Assembly (NCBI GenBank): GCA_035315885.1 | Contig: DATFXM010000107.1 | Span: forward strand, 1 to 44,054 | DNA: 44,054 bases | Direction: 5' to 3' | Source: DATFXM01 sp035315885 | GTDB lineage: Bacteria > Acidobacteriota > Blastocatellia > UBA7656 | In this document: piece by piece, positions 33,633 to 41,939 of the stretch | Layout: each line of letters opens with the position of its first letter | Numbering within the stretch: position 1 is the stretch's first letter | Program-made: the position numbers and the translations under genes | Notes under the pieces: generated by a model | The model's database searches: none | What the model was told of the DNA's origin: nothing | The model's input: the letters and a program-made list of their open reading frames with translations, nothing else

Positions 33633-35087
33633 TTGAGAATATACGAGATCAATACCCGCGTTCATACCAAGAAGTTTGATGAAATCTCTGACGAGGAGCT
33701 TCGAAGCCTCCGAGGCATGGGCTTCGACGCAATCTGGCTCATGGGAGTCTGGCAGATAAGCCGCGGAGTCTTGAGAATCTCGAAGCTCGTTTCTGAAGAT
33801 TTCGAAGGGTCGCCTTACGCCGTAGCCGAATACAAACTCAGCAAGCAACTCGGCGGCAAGGAACAGTTCCGCGCCCTCGTCGGCCGCGCGCACCGCGCCG
33901 GGCTGCTGGTGTTCGTAGACTTCGTCTCCAATCATATGTCGCTCGACTCCCCCTGGATCGACAAACACCCGGAGTTCTTCATCACGAGTAACACCCGAGT
34001 CCGTAAACAATTAATATCCGAATACTTCCTCCACGCCTCCGGCGAGGTGGTAGCCTTCGGCAAAGACCCTTACTTCCCGCCGTGGCACGACACGTCACAG
34101 TTGGACTACAGCAATCCAAGCCTCCGCGTTCGGATGATCGATGTGCTCAAGCAAATCAGCCGCCTTGCCGACGGCGTTCGCTGCGATATGGCGATGCTGG
34201 TCCTGCGCGACTACATCCGCCATCAGTGGTATCCGCTGGCGGATCAAGGTTGGTTTGACCGGCGCATGCCCGGCGAGTTCTGGGAACAGGCAATCGCCGA
34301 AGTGAAGAAGAGCCGGTCCACCTTCTTGTTCTTAGCCGAAGTCTACTGGGACAAAGAAGATGAGCTGCTCCGCCTCGGGTTCGATATGACCTATGAGAAG
34401 AAGCTTTACGACGGGTTAGTCTCGAGGAACGCGGAGCAGGTAAAGCAACGGATCAGCCGGCCAATTAAGTCGCTCAGCCGATCTGTTTTCTTCCTCGAAA
34501 ACCACGATGAACAAAGGGCGGCGACAGTCTTCAAGAAGCCGAATAACATCGCCGCAACGGCTCTTATTCTGTCGCTGCCCGGTTCGACACTGATACACGA
34601 AGGCCAGTTGGAAGGGGCCAAGGAAAAGCTGCCGGTTCAGGTTGTAAAGCCTTCGATGCCGGTTGCCCCGGATGAAGATCTGAAGGCCTCATACGAAGAG
34701 CTCCTGCGATTGACTCGTTCACCCGACCATGTATTCGAGGGCGGTGAGCTCATCGTTTTCGACACCGGCGCTTTCGGAGTTGTTTCGTTCGTCCGGCGCC
34801 ACGAGCGCACCGTGATGTACGTTGGACAGATCGGCGACGCGTGGCGAGAGTTCAACACCGCAGCGCTGGATCTGACCGACATCTGCAAAAAGCTTGGCCT
34901 TGGGCTGGGCGTTAGGTTTACGAATCTTCTGTCCAATGCCGCGCACGTGGTTCAGCCGAAAGAAGGCCGCGTCGTATTACAGCCGAAAGATGTGGGGGTT
35001 GACGATTCTGCGGCTTTTTGCCTGCTTGAACTGGAATCAGCAGAGCTCGAGTTCGAGGAAGAGGGAGGGGTTTGGGCCGTTTCTTGA
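33633..35087 (+). CDS. GH13 alpha-amylase-family protein, cytoplasmic
   Basis: The second GH13-type enzyme in the window (484 aa, no signal peptide) begins directly with RIYEINTRV, the first barrel strand. Conserved regions are VDFVSNH (95-101), GVRCDMAML with nucleophile D185, FLAEVYWD with acid E236, and FLENHDEQR with D292. A short C-terminal beta domain ends with acidic residues. It resembles small GH13 proteins of unclear specificity rather than secreted amylases. The start codon is TTG (33633) with no strong Shine-Dalgarno. Its TGA stop lies inside the -35 box of hslV. Confidence 0.88.
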   Translation: MRIYEINTRVHTKKFDEISDEELRSLRGMGFDAIWLMGVWQISRGVLRISKLVSEDFEGSPYAVAEYKLSKQLGGKEQFRALVGRAHRAGLLVFVDFVSNHMSLDSPWIDKHPEFFITSNTRVRKQLISEYFLHASGEVVAFGKDPYFPPWHDTSQLDYSNPSLRVRMIDVLKQISRLADGVRCDMAMLVLRDYIRHQWYPLADQGWFDRRMPGEFWEQAIAEVKKSRSTFLFLAEVYWDKEDELLRLGFDMTYEKKLYDGLVSRNAEQVKQRISRPIKSLSRSVFFLENHDEQRAATVFKKPNNIAATALILSLPGSTLIHEGQLEGAKEKLPVQVVKPSMPVAPDEDLKASYEELLRLTRSPDHVFEGGELIVFDTGAFGVVSFVRRHERTVMYVGQIGDAWREFNTAALDLTDICKKLGLGLGVRFTNLLSNAAHVVQPKEGRVVLQPKDVGVDDSAAFCLLELESAELEFEEEGGVWAVS

Positions 35088-35112
35088 CACCGCGGGAATC
35101 GGATTCTATAGT
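35084..35112 (+). promoter_or_regulatory. Promoter of hslVU, probably giving a leaderless mRNA
   Basis: TTGACA (35084-35089), a 17-bp spacer and TATAGT (35107-35112) form a near-consensus sigma-70 promoter. The hslV ATG begins at 35121, only 8 nt after the -10, so transcription should start at or within 2 nt of the ATG. Confidence 0.75.
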
Positions 35113-35120
35113 CGCCTTTT

Positions 35121-35684
35121 ATGTCCCATTCTGCGAATGGTTCGAACAGAAAACCGAAGATTCGGAGCACCACGGTCCTCTCCGTCAGGCGAAATGGACG
35201 GGTTGCCGTAGCCGGCGATGGACAGGTCACATTTGACAAAACAGTGATGAAGTCCGGCGCACGCAAGGTGCGACGCTTGTACAACGACAAGATCATCGCC
35301 GGTTTTGCCGGCTCCACCGCAGACGCGTTCACGCTGTTCACTCGTTTCGAAGCCAAGCTCGAACAGTTTCATGGTCAGCTCCAACGAGCCGCAGTAGAGC
35401 TCGGAAAGGAATGGCGGACGGATAAGTACCTTCGGCACCTCGAAGCGATGCTGATCGTCGCGGATGAAAACTCGTCCCTGGTCCTTTCCGGCGGCGGAGA
35501 CGTAATCGAGCCCGACGACGGAGTGGTGGCAATAGGCTCCGGAGGCCCATACGCCATCGCCGCAGCCCGAGCGCTTCTGCGTCACACCGACTTGCCGGCG
35601 CGGGCCATCGTGGAAGAGGCGATGAAGATCGCCGGCGAAATCTGCATCTACACAAATTCAAATCTGATAATCGAAGAGTTATAA
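35121..35684 (+). CDS. hslV: ATP-dependent protease subunit HslV
   Basis: This is the proteolytic chamber of the HslUV protease, with a threonine nucleophile. A short propeptide ends before TTVLSVRRNG, where Thr17 becomes the catalytic N-terminal residue. AVAGDGQVTFDKTVMK, FAGSTADAFTLFTRFEAKLEQ and the GSGGPYAIAAARAL segment are typical. At 187 aa it includes a slightly long N-terminus. No Shine-Dalgarno is present, and the promoter -10 lies 8 nt upstream, which suggests leaderless translation. It is 49 bp before hslU. Confidence 0.97.
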   Translation: MSHSANGSNRKPKIRSTTVLSVRRNGRVAVAGDGQVTFDKTVMKSGARKVRRLYNDKIIAGFAGSTADAFTLFTRFEAKLEQFHGQLQRAAVELGKEWRTDKYLRHLEAMLIVADENSSLVLSGGGDVIEPDDGVVAIGSGGPYAIAAARALLRHTDLPARAIVEEAMKIAGEICIYTNSNLIIEEL

Positions 35685-35733
35685 TCTCAGGCAACGACCG
35701 AGGAGAAAAACCGAGCGGTCCAAGTGCATCATC

Positions 35734-37119
35734 ATGGTCATTTATCTTTCCGGTGACATTCAGGACAAAACGAAGCTCGACGAAATGACTCCGCGTCAAA
35801 TCGTGGATGAGCTCGACAAGTACGTGGTCGGCCAGCACGCCGCCAAACGAGCGGTTGCCATCGCACTGCGCAACCGCGTCAGGAGGCAGAAGCTCTCACC
35901 CGACCTGGCGCAGGATGTAATTCCGAAGAACATCATAATGATCGGCTCGACCGGCATCGGAAAGACTGAAATCGCTCGGCGCCTCGCGAGACTCTCTAAC
36001 TCCCCATTCCTTAAAGTCGAGGCCTCGAAATTCACCGAGGTGGGATACGTAGGGCGAGATGTCGAATCGATGATTCGCGACGTGGTCGAAATCGGTATCG
36101 ACCTGGTTAGAGAGGAAAAGATCAGCGAGATCGCCGAAAAGGCCGAGCAGAACGCCGAAGAGCGAATGCTCGACCTGCTGCTTCCTCGAACCACCAAACC
36201 CGAACGTCCCGAAGAGGACGCGGGCAGCGAACAGTTCGAACGAACCCGCGAAAAACTCCGCGAACAGCTACGCGAAGGGCGCTTGAACTCCAGAGTGGTC
36301 GAACTCGAAGTCCAGGAACGCGGAGGCCCCGGTCACTTTGAGATATACACGCCGCAGGGCATCGAGGAGATGGATATCAATCTTCAGAACATGTTCCCAA
36401 ACATGTTTGCCGGCCGGCCCAAAGTACGAAAGATGCGAGTCGATGAAGCGATGGAGTACCTGATTCAGGAAGAGGAGCAGAAGCTGATTGACATGGATCA
36501 GGTCGCTCGAATTGCGATCGAACGAGTCGAATCGAGCGGCATAATATTCCTCGATGAGATCGACAAGATCGCCGGACGAGAGAGCGGGCACGGCCCTGAT
36601 GTCTCTCGCGAGGGAGTGCAGCGCGACATTCTGCCGATTGTCGAAGGCACCACCATCAACACGCGCTACGGCATGGTCAAGACTGATCACATCCTGTTCA
36701 TCGCGGCTGGGGCGTTTCACGTTTCAAAGCCGTCTGATCTCATTCCCGAACTGCAAGGCCGCTTCCCGATTCGAGTCGAACTGCAGCCGCTGACGATCGA
36801 AGACTTCAAGCGAATCCTGATCGAGCCAAAGAACTCTCTGTCGCGTCAGTACAAGGCGCTGCTCGGCACCGAAGGCATCAACCTCACCTTCACCGAAGAC
36901 GCAATCGACGCGATTGCAAAGTTCGCCTTCTCGGTTAATGAACAGACAGAGGACATTGGCGCCAGACGCCTGCACACAATTATGGAGACTCTTCTGGACG
37001 AGTACTCGTTTGAAGGGCCCGACCTGGATCAAAAAGACGTGATGATCGATGCTGAGTATGTCCGCAAGCAACTGGCTCATATAGTAAAGAACGAGGACTT
37101 GAGCCGATACATACTTTAG
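35734..37119 (+). CDS. hslU: ATP-dependent protease ATPase subunit HslU
   Basis: This is the AAA+ unfoldase that feeds substrates to HslV. Walker A is GSTGIGKT (71-78), Walker B is SSGIIFLDEIDKI (about 266-278), and the pore loop region ASKFTEVGYVGRDVESMIRD follows the first. The C-terminal DLSRYIL tail, which docks into HslV, is intact. At 461 aa it is normal. The chosen ATG adds 17 residues before the usual MTPRQIVDELDKYVVGQ start; the ATG at 35785 is an alternative. The TAG stop merges with an AGTTCTG repeat array. Confidence 0.97.
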   Translation: MVIYLSGDIQDKTKLDEMTPRQIVDELDKYVVGQHAAKRAVAIALRNRVRRQKLSPDLAQDVIPKNIIMIGSTGIGKTEIARRLARLSNSPFLKVEASKFTEVGYVGRDVESMIRDVVEIGIDLVREEKISEIAEKAEQNAEERMLDLLLPRTTKPERPEEDAGSEQFERTREKLREQLREGRLNSRVVELEVQERGGPGHFEIYTPQGIEEMDINLQNMFPNMFAGRPKVRKMRVDEAMEYLIQEEEQKLIDMDQVARIAIERVESSGIIFLDEIDKIAGRESGHGPDVSREGVQRDILPIVEGTTINTRYGMVKTDHILFIAAGAFHVSKPSDLIPELQGRFPIRVELQPLTIEDFKRILIEPKNSLSRQYKALLGTEGINLTFTEDAIDAIAKFAFSVNEQTEDIGARRLHTIMETLLDEYSFEGPDLDQKDVMIDAEYVRKQLAHIVKNEDLSRYIL

Positions 37120-37163
37120 TTCTGAGTTCTGAGTTCTGAGTTCTGAGTTCTGATTTCTGAGTT
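37118..37163. repeat. AGTTCTG heptamer array between hslU and the lipoprotein gene
   Basis: Five to six tandem agttctg units fill the whole gap. The array starts within the hslU stop codon and ends at the TTG start of the next gene. It is the cleanest array of this family here. Confidence 0.9.
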
Positions 37164-38269
37164 TGATACCTCAAATCAAGATCCGAGCACTCGTCCTGCT
37201 GGCGCTGGTAGCGATTTTGCCCGGATGCGGAAAGGTAGGGCCGCCTTCACCGCCTCCGAGACTGACCGAACGCACTTCCAACCTGAACGGCTTGCAGCGA
37301 GGCTCGGCGGTGGTCTTGAGCTGGCCTGCACCAAACCTCGGCCGCCGCGAAGCAAACAAGTCCTACATTTCACGTGTTGACGTTTATCGCGTGCGTGAGC
37401 TGCGGAGTCAGGAGCCAATCCTCGATGAGGACGACTTCGCTACGTTCTCTCAATATGTCGGATATCTCGATCGCGCCACCATCGAGACTCAACAGAAGAC
37501 GCTGGGGCATATCGAGTACCACGACCCCTTGAACATCAGCGGAGCGGCCGGACTGTCGAATATCAGGCTGCGTTATGCCATCAGATACGTCAACAATCGC
37601 GATCAGTTCGCGCGATTCTCAAACACCGTAGCCATCGAACCTGTCGCAGCAATATCGACTCCCCCCACCGATTTGACCGCCGCCGCACCATCTCAGGACT
37701 TGATCGCTCTCTCCTGGACGGCGCCGACCTCCGATGTAAACGGGGCGAGACCGGCGTCGGTGATCGGTTACAACGTGTACCGGCGACGAGCCGATGCGGC
37801 AGCCGGCGGAGATTTACTGAACTCTACGCCGCTGCCGGAGACAAAATTCGAGGATCGCAAATTCGCATACAAAGAGCCGTACCTTTATTTCGTGAGAGCG
37901 GTGTCTCAAGGTGCAAATGGGTTGATTGAGAGCGCTGACAGCGAGGTGAAGGACTTTACCGCGATAGACACATTCCCACCGGCAACACCGGATCCGGTGT
38001 CGATCGCATCGGCGAATGGCGTAATCAGCATCTTCTGGCCGGCAAGTCCGGAATCCGATGTAGTCGGATACAACGTCTACCGCGCGGACTCACCCGACGC
38101 GAAGGATTCAGAATGGGTGAAGCTCACGCCTCAGCCGTCGGAACCTACAACATTCAGGGACGATCAGGTCGTAATCGATCGAACCTATTACTACCGCGTG
38201 ACCTCTATCGACCGCTTCAACAACGAGAGCCCTCGGTCCAGGCCCGTAGGCGAAACTGTACACCCGTAA
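37163..38269 (+). CDS. Lipoprotein with fibronectin type III domains
   Basis: The signal peptide with lipobox AILPGC (lipid attachment at C22) is followed by KVGPPSPPP, a linker typical of LptM-like or acidobacterial lipoproteins. An N-terminal beta domain (about 40-160) is followed by two FnIII-type domains (about 165-265 and 272-365), each with the SWTAP..YNVYRR or FWPAS..YNVYRA pattern. It is probably anchored in the outer membrane and involved in binding; no enzyme motif is visible. The TTG start directly follows a repeat array and lacks a Shine-Dalgarno, so it may be translated by readthrough or reinitiation from hslU. Confidence 0.85.
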   Translation: MIPQIKIRALVLLALVAILPGCGKVGPPSPPPRLTERTSNLNGLQRGSAVVLSWPAPNLGRREANKSYISRVDVYRVRELRSQEPILDEDDFATFSQYVGYLDRATIETQQKTLGHIEYHDPLNISGAAGLSNIRLRYAIRYVNNRDQFARFSNTVAIEPVAAISTPPTDLTAAAPSQDLIALSWTAPTSDVNGARPASVIGYNVYRRRADAAAGGDLLNSTPLPETKFEDRKFAYKEPYLYFVRAVSQGANGLIESADSEVKDFTAIDTFPPATPDPVSIASANGVISIFWPASPESDVVGYNVYRADSPDAKDSEWVKLTPQPSEPTTFRDDQVVIDRTYYYRVTSIDRFNNESPRSRPVGETVHP

Positions 38270-38274
38270 GAATC

Positions 38275-38312
38275 GGTTTAGGGTTTCGGGTTTAGAGTTT
38301 CGAGTTACGCCC
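38275..38312. repeat. TTTAGGG-type heptamer array
   Basis: Degenerate 7-nt units (tttaggg, tttcggg, tttagag, tttcgag) lie 6 nt after the lipoprotein stop. They are the reverse complement of the AAACCCT class at 533-597. Confidence 0.7.
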
Positions 38313-38393
38313 GGCTCGCATTTGCAAGACTCGGTCTTTCGATCAGTCCTCCCTTGTCGAAGTCCAACCACTCAATTCGAATCCGCCTTCGTT

Positions 38394-38864
38394 TCACCAG
38401 TCGCCCAGAAGCTTTCGCGTTTGCACGATCTGCCCAAGATGGTATGAATTGTGGTCCGCCGCCAGCAGCAATTGTCGAAGATAAGTTCGACCCTCGCCGT
38501 GCGGGAATTCGGCGGTCAAGTCGATCTCCTCGTTTTGCGCGATGGCTATCATCTCGTCCAAACCGTTAAAGAACTCCTTCACGCTTGCGTCCCACATGGC
38601 GTCAGTCACCTTGTTCGTTTCTTCCGGCCAATAGCCTTTGGGGAACTCGGGCGAAACCCAGGAGGGGTCCATCGCGTAACGGATGATGTCTTCCTGCGCG
38701 ATACGGATGTGCTCGAGTTCTTCCCAAACTGAATGCAGCCCCGGGCCGGGCTGCACGTGCCGCTTTTTAGCGGAGACCGCTTCCAACGCCTTAGCAGGAG
38801 TCACGAACGCGTGCCCGCCCCTTAAGAGTTCAACGAGATTCTTTCGAAATGTTTTTTCGTTCAT
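38394..38864 (-). CDS. DinB-family protein
   Basis: The 156-aa four-helix DinB-like protein has putative metal ligands H52 (ELEHIRIAQ), H138 and H142 (LLAADHNSYHLGQI). Such proteins are metal-dependent, with thiol-transferase or stress roles proposed; the substrate is unknown. I start at MNEKTFRKN (38864); the open frame extends to 38951 inside the SixA gene but looks non-coding there. It lies 60 bp downstream of sixA on the same strand and is likely co-transcribed. Confidence 0.9.
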   Translation of the reverse strand: MNEKTFRKNLVELLRGGHAFVTPAKALEAVSAKKRHVQPGPGLHSVWEELEHIRIAQEDIIRYAMDPSWVSPEFPKGYWPEETNKVTDAMWDASVKEFFNGLDEMIAIAQNEEIDLTAEFPHGEGRTYLRQLLLAADHNSYHLGQIVQTRKLLGDW

Positions 38865-38923
38865 GACACAAATGCCTCTTCTATCCTTTGCCCCGCGCCT
38901 ATTCATGGCAGGTCGATTCAGCT

Positions 38924-39409
38924 TCAGAGCTGTTTGGGCGTCAACATCCATTCCAGTTTACCCTGCGCGTCTTCAACGTCGCTCCACGTCTCCACCGGGA
39001 GATGGATGCAAGCAACGGCGCAGGTCGGCATGTGATCGCGCCGATCTGTCAGTCTGCCGAGTAGGTCCTCAAAGCCGGGATTGTGTCCCACCAGCACAAC
39101 AGTCGAAGCTGTATCAGGAAGGACTCGGACTACCTTCATCAGCTCAGCCGATGATGCGCCGTAGATCCGTTCCTCAAGCTTCATGTCACAGTCGTAGTGC
39201 GCTGCCTTTTTTACTGCATCGGCGGTCTGCCGAGCGCGGACGGCGGTCGAACAAACGATTAAATCGGGATTCAACTCTCGTTTTTCGAGCGTCTTTCCGA
39301 TTCTGGGCGCGTCCTTTATGCCTCTATCCGCGAGCGGTCTCTCAAAATCGCGAATAGACGAGTCATCCCAACTGGATTTCGCGTGACGAAGTAGAACCAG
39401 TGTCTTCAT
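38924..39409 (-). CDS. sixA: Phosphohistidine phosphatase SixA-like
   Basis: This is a histidine phosphatase of the RHG branch. The N-terminus MKTLVLLRHAKSSWDD has the catalytic RHA (H9), and VVLVGHNPGFEDLLGRL carries the second His. A short 161-aa enzyme of this kind dephosphorylates phospho-His proteins in the SixA group; other small-molecule substrates are possible. AGGAG lies 6 nt before the chosen ATG (39409). It is paired with the DinB gene. Confidence 0.92.
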   Translation of the reverse strand: MKTLVLLRHAKSSWDDSSIRDFERPLADRGIKDAPRIGKTLEKRELNPDLIVCSTAVRARQTADAVKKAAHYDCDMKLEERIYGASSAELMKVVRVLPDTASTVVLVGHNPGFEDLLGRLTDRRDHMPTCAVACIHLPVETWSDVEDAQGKLEWMLTPKQL

Positions 39410-39716
39410 CCGGTCTCCTCTCGGTCGCAATGGCAAGGGTTCTAATGAGTATCTCACCTGTCGCCGACGGGTGAAAGCTTCGAAGCCCCGAAGGGTTGGA
39501 GATCGTGCCCAGGGTTTGCCGTCATCGAGCGTTGTGCCAGTTTGATTTGGACCAAAGAGCAGCGCTGTCCCCGCTATTAACCGCCAACCGGGTGCATTTC
39601 ACTCGAAGAACGCAATGAACGCAAAGACCGCAAGGGTAGTTTTGACCTAAGTACTCAGCCATAGTCCTTTGAACTCGCGCACGCCGTTGACCGCGTGATA
39701 CGATCACGGATTCATC
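39410..39716. other. Intergenic region with an AACGCAAAG-type remnant
   Basis: The region between the divergent SixA and hydrolase genes contains a short degenerate run of gaacgcaatgaacgcaaagaccgcaag-like units at about 39605-39635, the same class as the 28075-28156 hairpin. Nothing else is recognised. Confidence 0.5.
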
Positions 39717-40361
39717 ATGACAGACTTGAGAGGTAACACGTTTATCGAAGGCCCCGTCGGACGACTGGAGGCTATTCTGAAAGAGCCCGATGGACCCCGT
39801 GCCGGAGTCGCCGTTGTCTGCCACCCACATCCGTTGTTCGGCGGCACAATGCACAACAAGGTGGTCTATCAGATTGCCCGCGCGTTCGAAAACCTTCAAT
39901 TCTCGGTCCTGCGCTTCAACTTCCGCGGAACCGCGTTGAGCGCAGGCACGCACGACGAGGGTCGCGGTGAACAGGACGACCTGCGTGCTGCCATTGCCTT
40001 CATGACAAACCGCCTTCCGGGCGCTCCGCTTTGGACCGCCGGCTTCTCATTCGGTGCTGCGGTTATGCTTCGTTCGTGCTGCCAATCGCCCGGCGTTCAA
40101 GGCTTGGTCGCGGCTGGGACGCCGGTTTCCAATTACACGTTTGATGAAATCATCGCGTGCGATCTACCGAAGCTCTTCATACAGGGGCAACTCGATCAGT
40201 TTGGAGCGCCATCTGAACTCGAGCGCCTTGTGAACAGACTCAGCGGACCGAAGCGGTTGGAGATAATTGCCGGCGCGGATCATTTCTTCGAGGGCCGCTT
40301 GCCGCAGGTGAGGGAGGTGGTCACTCGCTTTGTAGCCGATCACCTCGCAAGCGTCGGATGA
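39717..40361 (+). CDS. Alpha/beta hydrolase
   Basis: The 214-aa hydrolase starts GNTFIEGPVGRLEAIL and has the family motif VCHPHPLFGGTMHNKVV, the oxyanion-region segment RFNFRGTALSAG, the nucleophile elbow GFSFG (S111), and a late GADHFF supplying the catalytic His. This is the COG2945-like group of small cytoplasmic hydrolases; the substrate is unknown. It is followed by a 111-bp gap and the candidate selenoprotein. Confidence 0.92.
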   Translation: MTDLRGNTFIEGPVGRLEAILKEPDGPRAGVAVVCHPHPLFGGTMHNKVVYQIARAFENLQFSVLRFNFRGTALSAGTHDEGRGEQDDLRAAIAFMTNRLPGAPLWTAGFSFGAAVMLRSCCQSPGVQGLVAAGTPVSNYTFDEIIACDLPKLFIQGQLDQFGAPSELERLVNRLSGPKRLEIIAGADHFFEGRLPQVREVVTRFVADHLASVG

Positions 40362-40472
40362 CGGAAGCCGGCTATTAACGAAACTGCTCCTCGACAACAA
40401 CGAGACTGAAAAATAGACTGAAGGAACAGTCCTGAACTGCCCGGAGACTAAAGACCCGGAGAACACAACTAA

Positions 40473-41930
40473 ATGAACAAACTGAAACTGACCGTCGTGC
40501 TTGTCGGACTGTTGCTCTGCTCGCTGATGATGCGCCCGACTGTGGGCGTTGCGGGTCAGGAGTCGCGTCGACAATTCGAGCTGGTAGGCATCTCGATGCC
40601 GTTCGCCGATCGTGCCGGTTCGGATGACGGAGCGGAGTTCGCGATCCACTTCATGGGTGATACGCACGGCAGTCTGGACACCTGTGGCTGAAAACCGCCC
40701 CGCATGGGAGGTCTGGCACGGCGTGTCAGCTACAGCAATCTGTTCAGTGAAAAGATGAAGGGTTTGCCGTCTCTTCTGGTGGATGGGGGCAACTATCTGA
40801 CGGACGAGCGCGGCTACCATGGCGAGGTGCGGCCAGACGTTGCGGTCAAGGATGAGTGGATACTCAACGCATACGAGAAGTACGGAGTTGACGTCGCCAA
40901 CCTGTCATCACATGAGTTGCGCTACGCCGCGCGCCTGCTGAAGACTGGTAGCGAGCCATCCTCGATTGTGCGCCGGCTCGTGTCCGCAAACATCGTCTCG
41001 GAGTCCAAGGAGTTTTCGGCTCCGCCACCGTTTCTGGTCCGCGAGCTGACCCTTCGTAACGGCGGAAAACTGAAGGTCGCGATAATCGGTCTAACCGAGG
41101 CACAGCCTGCTCCCCCGCGGGGATTTCGAATTGAGGACCCCGCCAAAGTGGCGGCTTCCGTAGCACAGACAGCAAAGAAAACCGCCGACGTGGTCGTGGC
41201 CCTGGCTCGCATCAAACAGAGCGACGCCAGGAGAGTCGCTGAGCTGGCGCCCGCGATTGACGTTATGCTGGTTGCGGGCGCCGATAGCGTTGCCGAGTCT
41301 TTCACACCGCCGCAGGTCGCTGGCCGTACCCAGATCTACTTCAGCAGCTTCGAAACCAGAATGTTGGGCGAGCTCAGGTTCTATCGACAAAGCGGTGGAG
41401 GCTTCGGCACCCGCGCGCGCTACATCTCTCTGGATGATGTCGTTCCGGACGATCGAGCAGCCCTCGATTTTGCGAACGCTGCAAAAGCCGCTGAAGAACA
41501 AACTCGCTCCGCAACAAAAGACCTTCTCGAAGACTGGCTCTCAAAGAGTCGCAGCGACGCGGTGAAAACTCAAACGTCGCATGGGTTCACCGGTTCAGCG
41601 GCGTGCGCGGGCTGTCATCAAGGCCAGTACGTCAAGTGGTCCTCAGGCCCGCACGCACACGCAACCGATCGACTGGTACAGAAGGTCTTCGAATTCGAAG
41701 TCGGTTGCCTGTCGTGTCACGCGTCAAATCGTGATCCCAAACAGATGCTCCAGTCGATCCAGGGAATCGACTGCGAGAGGTGTCACGGGCCGGGCGCCGA
41801 GCACGCGTCAAAACCCGCGACGGGCTATGGCCGCATCGTCGACGTAAAGAGCAACTGTCTGTCGTGCCATACGGCTGATACAAGCCCGAGGTTTGATCTA
41901 CAGAGCGCGATGACCACCGTCAAGCACTGA
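40473..41930 (+). CDS. Candidate selenoprotein: exported UshA-like protein fused to a tetrahaem cytochrome c
   Basis: This is one 485-aa frame interrupted only by TGA at 40689-40691 (codon 73). Residues 1-28 are a signal peptide. GDTHG (62-66) is followed by DTCG, the TGA, then KPPRMGGLARR; related UshA-like proteins have CGC before GGLARR, so the TGA stands for the second Cys and is probably Sec. The UshA-like domain lacks the usual GHxH metal site (here AGADS) and has GGN for GD, so phosphatase activity is doubtful. The C-terminal part has four CxxCH haem sites (378-382, 412-416, 434-438, 462-466), as in cytochrome c554-like proteins. GGAGA lies 10 nt before the ATG. A sequencing error or true nonsense mutation is the alternative. 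Sec genes are not in this window. Confidence 0.82.
40692..40725 (+). promoter_or_regulatory. Putative bacterial SECIS element
   Basis: The mRNA just after the TGA can form a stem (CGCC 40696-40699 with GGCG 40720-40723) closing over a loop that displays AGGTCT at 40709-40714. That hexamer starts 17 nt after the TGA, the same sequence and offset that I recall for the E. coli fdhF SECIS apical loop. The upper stem is weak by hand, and part of the match is constrained by the GGL codons. Confidence 0.55.
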
Positions 41931-41939
41931 TCATTCGGT

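Noticed and set aside
40473..40703. Two separate genes or a pseudogene at 40473 and 40704
   Set aside because: The frames are in register with a single TGA at a conserved Cys site. The second fragment alone would lack the signal peptide needed for haem attachment. A nonsense mutation remains possible but is the weaker reading.
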